From the NCBI RefSeq assembly GCF_004341385.1, contig NZ_SLXE01000010.1, forward strand, positions 1 to 64,000: a DNA stretch of 64,000 nt. The letters are read 5' to 3'. Within the stretch, counting starts at the first letter, position 1. Every line of letters begins with the position of its first letter. Origin of the DNA: Uruburuella suis (GTDB lineage Bacteria > Pseudomonadota > Gammaproteobacteria > Burkholderiales > Neisseriaceae). The notes under the pieces are model-generated. The model was not told where the DNA came from. It did no database searches and saw only the letters and a program-made list of their open reading frames with translations. Below are positions 51,200 to 59,959 of this stretch, in pieces. A program made the position numbers and the translations under genes.

Positions 51200-53203
51200 A
51201 TGGCTTCTGCACCAAACAATACTGAATCTACACTGGCAAGTTTTATTTGGAACAATGCGAATGATCTTTGGGGGGATTTTCCGCATACAGAGTTCGGTAA
51301 AATCATTTTGCCCTTTACGGTATTAAGACGTTTGGAATGTGTGCTTGAGCCAACGAAAGATGCTGTTCTCAATACTTATGAGCAATTCAAAGATCAAGGC
51401 ATGGCGCTTGACGATATTCTTACTAACGTAAGCGGCAATCCATTTTATAACAAATCGACTTATAACCTTTCCAATTTAGGCGGTACAAAAACCAAAGCCA
51501 ACCTTGAAGATTACATTTCTAATTTTTCTGAAAACGTGCGTGTAATCTTTGAACAGTTTGATTTCAATACAACAATTAATAAGCTTTCTAAAGCGAATTT
51601 ACTGCTACGCATTTGCAATAATTTCGCTGCCATCGACTTACATCCGAATGTTGTTCCTGACCGCACCATGAGTAATGTCTATGAACATTTAATCGCTCGA
51701 TTTGGTGCAGAAGTCGGTACGGGGTCAGAGGACTTTATGACCCCGCGTGATATTGTACATTTGGCAGCGATTTTATTGCTTGAGCCTGATAATGAGCTGT
51801 TTGAACAAAAGAATGGTTTAATCCGCACTATTTATGATCAAACCTGTGGTACATCGGGCTTCCTAACCGACATGATGAACTATGTAGACGGTTTTAAGGA
51901 CCGCTATAAAATTGCCCCTGTACTTGTACCCCACGGACAGGAATTGCAGCCTGAAACTCATGCGGTCGCATTGGGTTCAATGTTGCTCAAAAAACTGGAA
52001 TCTGACCCAAGCCGTGATTTATCACAAAATATTAAATTGGGCAGTACCCTCAGTAATGACTTATTTGCAGGGCAGCGTTTCCACTATCAATGCTCTAACC
52101 CACCTTTCGGTATGTCATGGGCGAAGGATGCCAGTGCGGTTCAATTAGAGCATAAAGAAAAAGGCTTAAATGGGCGTTTTGGTGCGGGTTTGCCTAAAGC
52201 CAGTGACGGCTCAATGCTGTTTTTACAAAACCTAATTTCCAAACTAGAACTACCTGAAAATGGTGGTGGTCGTGGTGCGATTGTACTATCAGGCTCACCA
52301 TTGTTTAACGGTGGTGCAGGCTCAGGCGAGTCAGAAATTAGACGCTTTATTTTAGAAAATGATTATCTCGAAGCAATTGTGGCATTGCCGACTGATATTT
52401 TCTTCCGTACAGGCATTGGAACGTATATTTGGTTGATTTCAAACCGTAAACCTGAACAGCGCAAAGGCAAAGTACAGCTCATTGATGCAACAGGTATGGG
52501 TTCATCTATGCGCAAAAATGAGGGCAACAAGCGCAAGTTTATTGACCAAAACTCGATTGATGAAATTAGCCGTATTTATGCCGACTTTGAAGAAAGTTCG
52601 GTCAGTAAGATTTTTGATTACACTGACTTTGGCTATCGCCGAGTAAAAGTCTTGCGCCCTCTACGGATTGATCTTCAATTTGATGCGGAAAAACTGGAAT
52701 CGTTTAAAGCATCGAAAGAGTTTGGCAAGTTATCCGACAGCGACCAAAACACGGTATCAGCTTATATTGAACAGCAGTTTGGTGACAGCAAAGACTATGC
52801 TTGGTTTGAGAATACATTCCTGAAAAAACTACCACTCAGCAAAGTCAGCAAAGGCTTAAAAAATGCTTTGATCGCTGCGTTTGGGGTGCAAAATCCTGAT
52901 GCCGAAGCCGTAGAAATTAATGGTGAAGTACAAATGGACAGTGACCTCACCGACTATGAAAATATTCCTTTAAATCAAAATATTGAGGACTATATGGCGA
53001 AAGAGGTACTTCCTCATGCGCCTGATGCGGTAATTGATACCAGTTATACCGATGCCAAAGACGGTCAAGTGGGTGTGGTGGGTTATGAAATTAACTTTAA
53101 CCGTTATTTTTATGTGTTTGAGCAGCCACGCCACCCGAATGAGATTATGGCTGAGATTAAAGAGCTGTCTGCCGAAGTGGCGCAATTGCTTGGGGAGGTT
53201 TAA
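51200..53203 (+). CDS. hsdM: Type I restriction-modification methylase subunit HsdM
   Basis: The ATG at 51200 follows AAGG at 51187-51190 and gives 667 residues; a TTG at 51191 is an alternative. HsdM methylates adenine at the recognition site using S-adenosylmethionine. Seen: an N-terminal helical HsdM_N domain (about 10-150), the cofactor motif DQTCGTSGF at about 213-221 and the catalytic NPPF at about 300-303. The long C-terminal region after residue 450 is helical. The hsdS gene starts two bases after the stop. Codon use is AT-rich, unlike the neighbouring genes. Confidence 0.95.
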   Translation: MASAPNNTESTLASFIWNNANDLWGDFPHTEFGKIILPFTVLRRLECVLEPTKDAVLNTYEQFKDQGMALDDILTNVSGNPFYNKSTYNLSNLGGTKTKANLEDYISNFSENVRVIFEQFDFNTTINKLSKANLLLRICNNFAAIDLHPNVVPDRTMSNVYEHLIARFGAEVGTGSEDFMTPRDIVHLAAILLLEPDNELFEQKNGLIRTIYDQTCGTSGFLTDMMNYVDGFKDRYKIAPVLVPHGQELQPETHAVALGSMLLKKLESDPSRDLSQNIKLGSTLSNDLFAGQRFHYQCSNPPFGMSWAKDASAVQLEHKEKGLNGRFGAGLPKASDGSMLFLQNLISKLELPENGGGRGAIVLSGSPLFNGGAGSGESEIRRFILENDYLEAIVALPTDIFFRTGIGTYIWLISNRKPEQRKGKVQLIDATGMGSSMRKNEGNKRKFIDQNSIDEISRIYADFEESSVSKIFDYTDFGYRRVKVLRPLRIDLQFDAEKLESFKASKEFGKLSDSDQNTVSAYIEQQFGDSKDYAWFENTFLKKLPLSKVSKGLKNALIAAFGVQNPDAEAVEINGEVQMDSDLTDYENIPLNQNIEDYMAKEVLPHAPDAVIDTSYTDAKDGQVGVVGYEINFNRYFYVFEQPRHPNEIMAEIKELSAEVAQLLGEV

Positions 53204-53205
53204 AA

Positions 53206-54477
53206 ATGGAATTTAAACAATACCCAAGTTATAAAAATAGCGGTGTGGAATGGTTAGGGGGAGTGCCTGAACATTGGGTTGGCTCTAAATTTAAGTATAT
53301 ATTTCAAGAGAAACAACACACAAAAAACATGAACCTTCCATTTGGGGCTATTAGCTTTGGTTCGGTTGTTTATAAAGAAGATAAAGCAAACTTAACAGAT
53401 GAATTGAAAGAAAATTATCAAGAGGTATTACAGGGTGAGTTTTTAGTAAACCCGTTAAATCTAAATTATGACTTAAAAAGTCTGCGAACAGCTTTATCTA
53501 AAATAGATGTAGTTGTTAGCTCAGGTTATTTCGTTCTAAAGTTAAAAAACAATACTTTTAATAAAAGATATTTAGAGTATCTGCTTTATATATTTGATAT
53601 TAGGAAAATGAAAACCTTGGGTGCGGGGATACGTCAAACACTCACATTTAGGGATATGGCTGTGTGTGATGTAGCAATTCCTAGTGCTTGTGAACAAACC
53701 CAAATCGCATCCTTCCTCGACTACGAAACCTTCCGTATCGACAACTTAATTGCCAAGCAAGAAAAGTTAATCGAACTTTTAGAAGAACAGCGTAAGTCGA
53801 TTATTTCTCATGCTGTGACTAAAGGTTTAAACCCAAATGCACCAATGAAAGACAGTGGTGTTGAATGGTTGGGGGAAGTGCCTGAGCATTGGCAACAAAA
53901 ACCTATTTGGAGTTTATTTAAGCGTATTAAAAGGACTAACTTTCCAACTGAACGCTTACTTTCTGTTTACCGTGATTATGGTGTTATTCCTAAAGATAGT
54001 AGGGATGATAATCATAATAGAGCATCAGAAGATTTAACTCCTTATCAGCTTGTATGTGCAAATGATCTTGTCATCAATAAAATGAAAGCATGGCAAGGCT
54101 CTATTGCTATCTCTGAGTTAAGAGGTATTGTTAGCCCTGCATATTATATTTACCAACCTAAAGCTGAATATCACTCAAAATATATTCATTTTCTGATTCG
54201 TTCTGCGTATTACATTCAAAGTTATAAAAACTATTCAAAAGGGATACGAGTTAATCAATGGGATTTGGAGAGCGAAGCATTTACCCATATTGACTTATTG
54301 CTTCCTTCTTTAGATGAACAACAAAAAATCGTTGCATTCCTCGACACCGAAACTGCCCGAATTGACAACCTCATTTCCAAACAAAAATCTTTAATCGAAA
54401 AACTTAAAGAATACCGTACTTCGATTATCTCCCATGCGGTTACAGGTAAAATTGACGTAAGGGAGTTTGGCGCATGA
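53206..54477 (+). CDS. hsdS: Type I restriction-modification specificity subunit HsdS
   Basis: The 423-residue protein has two target-recognition domains, about 1-165 and 215-375, each opened by a near-identical motif (SGVEWLGGVPEHW and SGVEWLGEVPEHW). Each is closed by a conserved helical spacer (FLDYETFRIDNLIAKQEKLIE and FLDTETARIDNLISKQKSLIE) ending SIISHAVT. These repeats are normal for HsdS and are potential recombination points for domain swapping. The recognition sequence should be bipartite but cannot be predicted. It follows hsdM by two bases. Confidence 0.95.
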   Translation: MEFKQYPSYKNSGVEWLGGVPEHWVGSKFKYIFQEKQHTKNMNLPFGAISFGSVVYKEDKANLTDELKENYQEVLQGEFLVNPLNLNYDLKSLRTALSKIDVVVSSGYFVLKLKNNTFNKRYLEYLLYIFDIRKMKTLGAGIRQTLTFRDMAVCDVAIPSACEQTQIASFLDYETFRIDNLIAKQEKLIELLEEQRKSIISHAVTKGLNPNAPMKDSGVEWLGEVPEHWQQKPIWSLFKRIKRTNFPTERLLSVYRDYGVIPKDSRDDNHNRASEDLTPYQLVCANDLVINKMKAWQGSIAISELRGIVSPAYYIYQPKAEYHSKYIHFLIRSAYYIQSYKNYSKGIRVNQWDLESEAFTHIDLLLPSLDEQQKIVAFLDTETARIDNLISKQKSLIEKLKEYRTSIISHAVTGKIDVREFGA

Positions 54478-54514
54478 TTTTTTTAACAAACACTATCTAA
54501 AGCCAATATGGAAA

Positions 54515-54580
54515 TGCCTGAGTTATGGCATCAAGACCCGTTTTGGCAACACGCATTACGACAAAATGAAGAATAAGGGG
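54515..54580 (+). other. Short open frame in the hsdS-hsdR gap
   Basis: In the 109-base gap an open frame beginning near 54510-54516 (MEMPELWHQDPFWQHALRQ...) ends at a TAA near 54577, just before the hsdR ribosome-binding site. It is too short to classify and could be a leader peptide, a gene remnant or chance. Confidence 0.25.
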
Positions 54581-54586
54581 AATCGC

Positions 54587-57500
54587 ATGAATATTTTGGC
54601 AGACAAAGCCCATTACGAAAGTCACTTAGAAGCCTATATTGTGCAAAAACTGCAAGCGCAAGGTTGGGTGGTTGGGCAAAGTAAAAATTATCATACCGAA
54701 TATGCACTCTACCCCGAAGATTTAATCACATGGATTCAAGCCACGCAGCCTGAAAAGTGGGAAAAACTGCAAGCCTTGAATGGCAATAATACCGAAAAAC
54801 GCATCATCGACCGCTTGGATGATGAACTGAATAAGAAAGGCACAATCCATATCTTTCGTAATGGCTTTAGCATGGCGGGCGCAGGCACAATCGACCTCAG
54901 TGAAAGCGCACCCGAAGATGGACGCAATCAAGCTGTCATTGACCGCTACAACGCCAATATCCTACGTGTTGTTCCACAACTTAAATACCACCCTTCTAAA
55001 GATGCAGGCATTTTGGACCTTGTGTTCTTTATTAACGGCTTGCCAATGGCAACGGTGGAAATTAAGACCGAGTTTAACCAGTCTTTAGAAGATGCCATTG
55101 AGCAGTATAAAAATGACCGTAAGCCGATAGACCCTAAAACAAGACGTAAAGAGCCATTGCTGACACCTAAGCGTGGTGCAATTGTGCATTTTGCCTTGTC
55201 TGAATCTGAAATTGCCATGACCACCGCTTTAGATGGTGAAAACACCTATTTCTTGCCATTTAATAAAGGTAATGAGGGACATGCAGGCAATCCTCCTGCG
55301 GATGTGGCTAAAGGTGAAGATTATCCAGTGGCTTACTTTTGGGATTATGTCTGCCAACGTGATAATTGGCTGAAAATATTCCATAACTTTGTCTATGTGG
55401 AAAAGAAAAACAAAGTCGATCTATATGGCAACTGGACGGTACAGGAACGCTTGATCTTCCCGCGTTACCATCAGTTTGATGCGGTGAATAAAATCATTGC
55501 CGATGTGCAAGAAAAAGGCGTGGGACTGAATTATCTATGTGAGCATAGTGCAGGCTCAGGTAAAACCTCTACGATTTCTTGGGTGTGTCATTCACTGGTA
55601 CGTTTGCGTCACAATGACGGTACACCGTTTTATAACTCCGTCATTGTGGTGACAGACCGAACGGTACTGGATGATCAGTTACAGGAAGCGATTCAACAAC
55701 TCGACCATCAAAAAGGCTTAATTGCTGCAATTAACCGTGATGACAAAGAACATGCAGGCAAATCGAAAAGCAAACAGCTTGAAGATGCACTGTTGTCCAA
55801 TAAACAGATCATTATTGTGACCATTCAGACTTTCCCGCATGTGATGGAAGCGATTCTGACCAATACCAGTTTAAGCGACCGTAACTACGGTATTGTGATT
55901 GATGAAGCACATACCTCGCAAACAGGCTCAACGGCATCTAAACTGCAAGCGACATTGGCATTGCAGTCAGGTGAAGCGATGGCAAGCCTGACTGTTGAGG
56001 AGTTACTGGAGCAGATTCAAAAAGCCCGTGTACAGTCTAAAAACATCAGCCATTTTGCCTTTACTGCAACCCCAAAACACTCGACTAAAATGCTGTTTGG
56101 GCGTACTAAAAATGGTGAGCCTGCCAGTGATGACAATTTACCTGAATCCTTTCATTTGTATCCGCAACGTCAAGCGATTGAAGAAGGCTTCATTTTAGAT
56201 GTATTGCAAGGCTATGTGCCGTACAAGACAGCTTTTAAGCTCGGTGGTGATGCAGTTGATGATGATAAACGAGTCAACTCTAAAGCAGCCAAAAAAGCCT
56301 TAGCCCGTTGGATGGCTTTACACGCGACCAATGTCACGCAAAAGGTGCAGTTTATTATTCAACACTTTCACCACAATGTTGCCAATTTGCTTAATGGTCA
56401 AGCCAAAGCCATGATCGTGACCAGTTCACGCCCTGCGGCAGCACGTTATAAAATTGCCTTAGAAAAGTATATTGAAGATAACCCTGAATACAGTGCTTAT
56501 CGTGTCTTGGTGGCATTTTCGGGTAAGCTCACGGGCAAACAGATTAGCCATGAAGCAGATGGTGATAGCGAAAACGGGGCGCTATTTCAAGTTGGTGAAG
56601 ATGCTGAATTTACCGAAGCCAATATGAATGCCGATGCACCTAATTCTGATTTACGCATCGCATTTGACCGCCCTGAATATCGCTTAATGGTAGTGGCGAA
56701 TAAATTCCAAACAGGCTTTGACCAACCCAAACTCTGCGCCATGTACCTTGATAAAGTCATTGCCAATGAAGTTGAAGTGGTACAAACCTTGTCACGCTTA
56801 AACCGTACCACCACAGGCAAAGATCAAACCTTTGTAATTGACTTTGTAAATGACCCTGAATGGATTTTAAAGTGCTTCAAAAAGTACGACAACGGGGTAA
56901 AAATGGTGGATGTACAAGACCCGAATGTGGTTTATACCATCAAAGACAATATTGAAGAACTTGATCTGATTACCGAAGATGATTTGGAGGAGTTTAAAGC
57001 AGCTCGTTTTAAAACCATCCGTGATATTAGTAATCATGATTTCAAAGAAACCACACATCCCGACCTGTTTAAAGCAACCGATCGTGTCGCCCGCCTGTTT
57101 AACCAAAAACTGAAAATGCTCAAACAGGCGATTGAGCTACAGGAAACCGCATTTGATCAAGCCAAAGCAGACGGCAATGATGAAGGCGCAGAAAAAGCGG
57201 AATTTGAGCGCAAGCAGTTAGACGTAGAATTACAAACCTTGATGCGCTTTAAGGGCAATTTGGATAAGTTTAGCCGTATTTATTCCTATGTGGCACAGCT
57301 TATTGACTTTGGCGATCCTGAACTTGAAAACTTCTCGGCATTTACCAAGCTCTTATCCAAACGATTAAATGGTATGTCTGCTAAAGAAATTGATATTTCA
57401 GGCTTGGTACTGACTGGCTTTGGCATCTTTAAAAAGAAACTTAAAACCGATGATACCGATCATCCCGAAGCGGATGAACCTCAACCATTAGCCCCCATCC

Positions 57501-57871
57501 AAGGCACAGCCAATGGTGATTTACAGCCAACCAAAATGACTTATCTGAAAGAAGTCATTGATCTTATTGCTCAGACTTTTGGCGATATTTCCACCCGTGA
57601 AGAACAGGTGGTATACATCAATCATTTAGTAACCATTCTACGAAATAACGATGTAGTTATGGCTCAGATTGAAAATAATCCTGAATCCACAGCCTTGCAA
57701 GGTAATTTGCCATCGGCAACGAAAGGCGCAATTATTCAAGCACTGACCTCACATCAAGACTTATCAGCATTGTTGCTCAAGACCGATGCACAAGCGATGC
57801 AGAATGTGATCAAGGTGCTGTATAAATTGCTTAAAGATGGTGAAACCATTGATGTGCATCGTCTAACATAA
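54587..57871 (+). CDS. hsdR: Type I restriction endonuclease subunit HsdR
   Basis: The ATG at 54587 (MNILADKAHYESHLEAYI) has a strong AAGGGG box and gives 1,094 residues. The reading frame is open further upstream into hsdS, but without such a signal. HsdR cleaves DNA after ATP-driven translocation. Seen: the nuclease domain with D-(E)x-K residues in LDLVFF and VEIK (about 143 and 158-160), Walker A AGSGKT (about 321-326), DEAH at about 438-441 and the helicase motif QTLSRLNRTT near residue 735. It appears intact. The transposase gene starts 12 bases after its stop. Confidence 0.95.
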   Translation: MNILADKAHYESHLEAYIVQKLQAQGWVVGQSKNYHTEYALYPEDLITWIQATQPEKWEKLQALNGNNTEKRIIDRLDDELNKKGTIHIFRNGFSMAGAGTIDLSESAPEDGRNQAVIDRYNANILRVVPQLKYHPSKDAGILDLVFFINGLPMATVEIKTEFNQSLEDAIEQYKNDRKPIDPKTRRKEPLLTPKRGAIVHFALSESEIAMTTALDGENTYFLPFNKGNEGHAGNPPADVAKGEDYPVAYFWDYVCQRDNWLKIFHNFVYVEKKNKVDLYGNWTVQERLIFPRYHQFDAVNKIIADVQEKGVGLNYLCEHSAGSGKTSTISWVCHSLVRLRHNDGTPFYNSVIVVTDRTVLDDQLQEAIQQLDHQKGLIAAINRDDKEHAGKSKSKQLEDALLSNKQIIIVTIQTFPHVMEAILTNTSLSDRNYGIVIDEAHTSQTGSTASKLQATLALQSGEAMASLTVEELLEQIQKARVQSKNISHFAFTATPKHSTKMLFGRTKNGEPASDDNLPESFHLYPQRQAIEEGFILDVLQGYVPYKTAFKLGGDAVDDDKRVNSKAAKKALARWMALHATNVTQKVQFIIQHFHHNVANLLNGQAKAMIVTSSRPAAARYKIALEKYIEDNPEYSAYRVLVAFSGKLTGKQISHEADGDSENGALFQVGEDAEFTEANMNADAPNSDLRIAFDRPEYRLMVVANKFQTGFDQPKLCAMYLDKVIANEVEVVQTLSRLNRTTTGKDQTFVIDFVNDPEWILKCFKKYDNGVKMVDVQDPNVVYTIKDNIEELDLITEDDLEEFKAARFKTIRDISNHDFKETTHPDLFKATDRVARLFNQKLKMLKQAIELQETAFDQAKADGNDEGAEKAEFERKQLDVELQTLMRFKGNLDKFSRIYSYVAQLIDFGDPELENFSAFTKLLSKRLNGMSAKEIDISGLVLTGFGIFKKKLKTDDTDHPEADEPQPLAPIQGTANGDLQPTKMTYLKEVIDLIAQTFGDISTREEQVVYINHLVTILRNNDVVMAQIENNPESTALQGNLPSATKGAIIQALTSHQDLSALLLKTDAQAMQNVIKVLYKLLKDGETIDVHRLT

Positions 57872-57883
57872 CGGAGTATTAGA

Positions 57884-59233
57884 ATGATTGATATTCTGCA
57901 ACTGGAAGGTGTACAGCCGATAGATTACCGTAATGAAGATGGCTGTATTATGATTACCGTACAGCCAAGCGGTGAGCATTTGGAAACATGCCCTGAATGC
58001 GGCGGACGTTTATACAAACACGGTCAGCGTATCAATCATTTTGCCGATACCCCCTTACAGATGCAGGCTGTAAAAATTGAGGTGGTACGGACACGCTATC
58101 GCTGTTCTGGATGCAAAAGCATGATTACCCCTCAACTCAGCTTCTTAGATGAAAAGCGTAGAGCGACCCATCGGCTGATTCAGCAAGTACGCAAGCGTTG
58201 CTTAGATCGAACATTTACGCAGCTTGCCGAAGATACGGGTGTAGTCGTGAACACCATTAAAAACATTACGCTCGATTTCGTGGAGGAATTAGAACGAGAT
58301 ATTAAGTTTGAAACTCCAACGATTATGGGTATTGATGAACTTAAATTGATGGGAACATATCGCTGTGTCATCACCAACCTTGCTATGAACAGCTTATATG
58401 ATATGTTGCCTGAAAGAACTCAAGATACATTGATACCATACTTCGCCAAACTGCCTGATGCAGAAAAAGTAGAATGGATTTGTAGTGATATGTGGCGACC
58501 CTTCAAAAAGTCATTCCGTCTGCACCTACCAAATGCCAAGTTGGTTATTGATAAGTTTCATGTAGTGAGAATGGCAAGTGAAGCTTTAGACACTGAACGT
58601 AAAACATTACAAAGTAGCTTGGATCGCGATGCCCGACTGAATATGAAAAAACATTTGCGATGGATACTGCTTAGACGACCAAATTCATTGACCGAAGATC
58701 AACAAAGAATTTTAGGAAATTTAGAAAAATGGCATCCTGAATTTAAGGAAGCTTATGACCTCAAAGAGCAGTTTTATAATATTTATGAAGCAACAACCAA
58801 AGACGATGCCATACAAAGGTTTCATGAATGGGAAAGCAGTATTCCCAAATATTTAAAGTCTTTCCGTGACGTTGCTAAAACTGTGAATAATAACTTTGAG
58901 GATATATTCACCTATTGGGATGCGCCAATAAGAATTACCAATGCTTATACTGAGGGGCATAATGGTATTACAAGGGTCGCAAATCGAATGGGACGAGGAT
59001 ATACCTTTGAGGTGCTTCGAGCAAAGATGTTATATAACAAAGTGGCTCGATCTATTACAACTTTGAAGACTCCATCATCTTCATTAAAATCAACCAAAGG
59101 TTATGAGGGTTTAACTGCATTTCCAACCAAGCAAGAGAAAACTAAGTTGGAATATGGCGCTTATATTCCAACCTTGGTTGAGTTATACAGTGATAATGAC
59201 GATTTGGATGAGAAACCAATTTCAACCATGTAA
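57884..59233 (+). CDS. ISL3-family transposase
   Basis: The 449-residue protein matches ISL3 transposases. It has an N-terminal zinc-binding region (Cys36, Cys39, Cys74, Cys77), a helix-turn-helix-like region at about 95-130, and a DDE catalytic domain with candidate residues Asp151 (MGIDE), Asp223 (VIDKFHVVRMA; Asp202 is an alternative) and Glu357 (NAYTEGHNG). The frame is complete, so the element may be active. The stop codon lies 11 bases from the right end, so the coding sequence runs into the inverted terminus. It probably shares a transcript with hsdR. Confidence 0.95.
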   Translation: MIDILQLEGVQPIDYRNEDGCIMITVQPSGEHLETCPECGGRLYKHGQRINHFADTPLQMQAVKIEVVRTRYRCSGCKSMITPQLSFLDEKRRATHRLIQQVRKRCLDRTFTQLAEDTGVVVNTIKNITLDFVEELERDIKFETPTIMGIDELKLMGTYRCVITNLAMNSLYDMLPERTQDTLIPYFAKLPDAEKVEWICSDMWRPFKKSFRLHLPNAKLVIDKFHVVRMASEALDTERKTLQSSLDRDARLNMKKHLRWILLRRPNSLTEDQQRILGNLEKWHPEFKEAYDLKEQFYNIYEATTKDDAIQRFHEWESSIPKYLKSFRDVAKTVNNNFEDIFTYWDAPIRITNAYTEGHNGITRVANRMGRGYTFEVLRAKMLYNKVARSITTLKTPSSSLKSTKGYEGLTAFPTKQEKTKLEYGAYIPTLVELYSDNDDLDEKPISTM

Positions 59234-59244
59234 TGCAAATAGCC
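59218..59244 (-). repeat. Right inverted terminus of the ISL3 element
   Basis: Read on the minus strand it begins GGCTATTTGCATTACATGG and then GTTGAAAT, matching the left terminus and the internal AAGGTTGAAA sites. It overlaps the last codons of the transposase gene. Confidence 0.9.
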
Positions 59245-59252
59245 TTTTAAAG
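59245..59252. repeat. Target-site duplication, right copy (TTTTAAAG)
   Basis: Identical to 51006-51013. Joining the two flanks across one copy restores a continuous rpmE2 leader. Confidence 0.9.
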
Positions 59253-59258
59253 TTGGTT

Positions 59259-59273
59259 TGTTATGGTATAACA
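59259..59273 (-). promoter_or_regulatory. Zur operator, separated from rpmE2-rpmJ by the transposon
   Basis: TGTTATGGTATAACA is an almost perfect 15-base inverted repeat and matches the Zur site pattern TGTTATANTATAACA at all but one defined base. It sits at the start-site region of the leftward promoter at 59273-59301, an ideal place for repression. Before the insertion it would have lain about 40 bases upstream of rpmE2. Confidence 0.8.
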
Positions 59274-59301
59274 TTATATAATATTTGATAGCGGTTATCA
59301 A
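59273..59301 (-). promoter_or_regulatory. Leftward sigma-70 promoter, ancestral rpmE2-rpmJ promoter
   Basis: On the minus strand TTGATA (59301-59296) and TATAAT (59278-59273) are 17 bases apart. The -35 region lies in a further inverted repeat (TTGATA...TATCAA, 59285-59301). It now points into the transposon right end, antisense to the transposase gene. Confidence 0.8.
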
Positions 59302-59310
59302 CTTTATAAA

Positions 59311-59347
59311 AAACAGGCCGTCTGAAACATTTTCAGACGGCCTGTTT
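59311..59347 (-). terminator. DUS hairpin between the Zur promoter and sixA
   Basis: A 17-bp stem (59311-59327 with 59331-59347), loop CAT, of opposed DUS copies flanked by AAA/TTT. It is 50 bases past the sixA stop. Confidence 0.8.
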
Positions 59348-59396
59348 GCCGACAAGTTGTGCCGATTAAAAAAGCGGGAATCATGAAAACAATCGC

Positions 59397-59870
59397 TCAG
59401 CTTTCGCCCAGCAAAATAGCGGGTGTGAGCGCGGCTTTGAGCTTGGCGTGATAGCCGTTGCTGTCGTGTTTGACCTGCAGCCACCAAAAGCCGCCTTTTT
59501 TATACGACCAATAAGCCTCGCCCTGCCAATGCCCGTTGAGCAAAAAGCGGCTCAATTCGCCCAGCCACGGTTGGTGGCCGACCAGCACCACGGTGTCGTT
59601 GCCGGAAAGGCGCTCGAAGAGGCGCGGCAGGGTGCGGGCATTGATGTCGGGATTGAGTGCAGACAACACGGCGTAATCTTGGGTGAGATAATCGGCGGTT
59701 TGGCGGCTGCGCGCGGCTTCTGATGCCCACACTTGCGCATCTTGCGGCAGATGGCGGCGCAGCCAGGCGGCGATGGTGCTGGCTTGGCGGCGGCCGTTTT
59801 CGGTGAGCGCGCGCTCAAGGTCGGGCGGGCCGTATTCGGCTTCAGCGTGGCGCCAGAGAATAATGTTCAC
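59397..59870 (-). CDS. sixA: Phosphohistidine phosphatase SixA
   Basis: I chose the GTG at 59870 (encoding MNIILWRHAEAE as initiator Met) because AAGGA lies seven bases upstream; an ATG nine codons earlier is the alternative. The product of 157 residues is a histidine phosphatase with the LWRHAEAE active-site motif, the second-half TVVLVGHQPWLGEL with its His, and SEAARSRQTADYL. SixA removes phosphate from histidine residues, and in E. coli it acts on the nitrogen PTS protein NPr. A ptsN gene lies 2.3 kb away. Confidence 0.92.
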   Translation of the reverse strand: MNIILWRHAEAEYGPPDLERALTENGRRQASTIAAWLRRHLPQDAQVWASEAARSRQTADYLTQDYAVLSALNPDINARTLPRLFERLSGNDTVVLVGHQPWLGELSRFLLNGHWQGEAYWSYKKGGFWWLQVKHDSNGYHAKLKAALTPAILLGES

Positions 59871-59959
59871 AACGGTATCCTTATATATGGGTGGCAATCG
59901 GGCGGCGTGTTAAGCATTTCAGCTCGGGAATTATAGCCTGAAGGCGGGATGCGTGAATA

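Larger units (their letters stand above)
51014..59244 (+). mobile_element. ISL3-family transposon carrying a type I restriction-modification system
   Basis: An 8,231-bp unit with inverted ends that share GGCTATTTGCATT exactly and further bases to about 27. It is bounded by a perfect 8-bp duplication TTTTAAAG. It encodes hsdM, hsdS, hsdR and one ISL3-type transposase, all rightward with tiny gaps. Base composition is far more AT-rich than the host and no DUS is present, pointing to transfer from a lineage outside Neisseriaceae. There is no second transposase or internal IS end, so the RM genes look like true cargo of a single element. It interrupts the rpmE2-rpmJ leader. Confidence 0.92.

Noticed and set aside
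51014..59244. Composite transposon (two IS copies flanking the RM genes)
   Set aside because: Only one transposase gene is present, there is no second IS end inside, and the 8-bp duplication is at the outer borders, so a single long element explains the data better.
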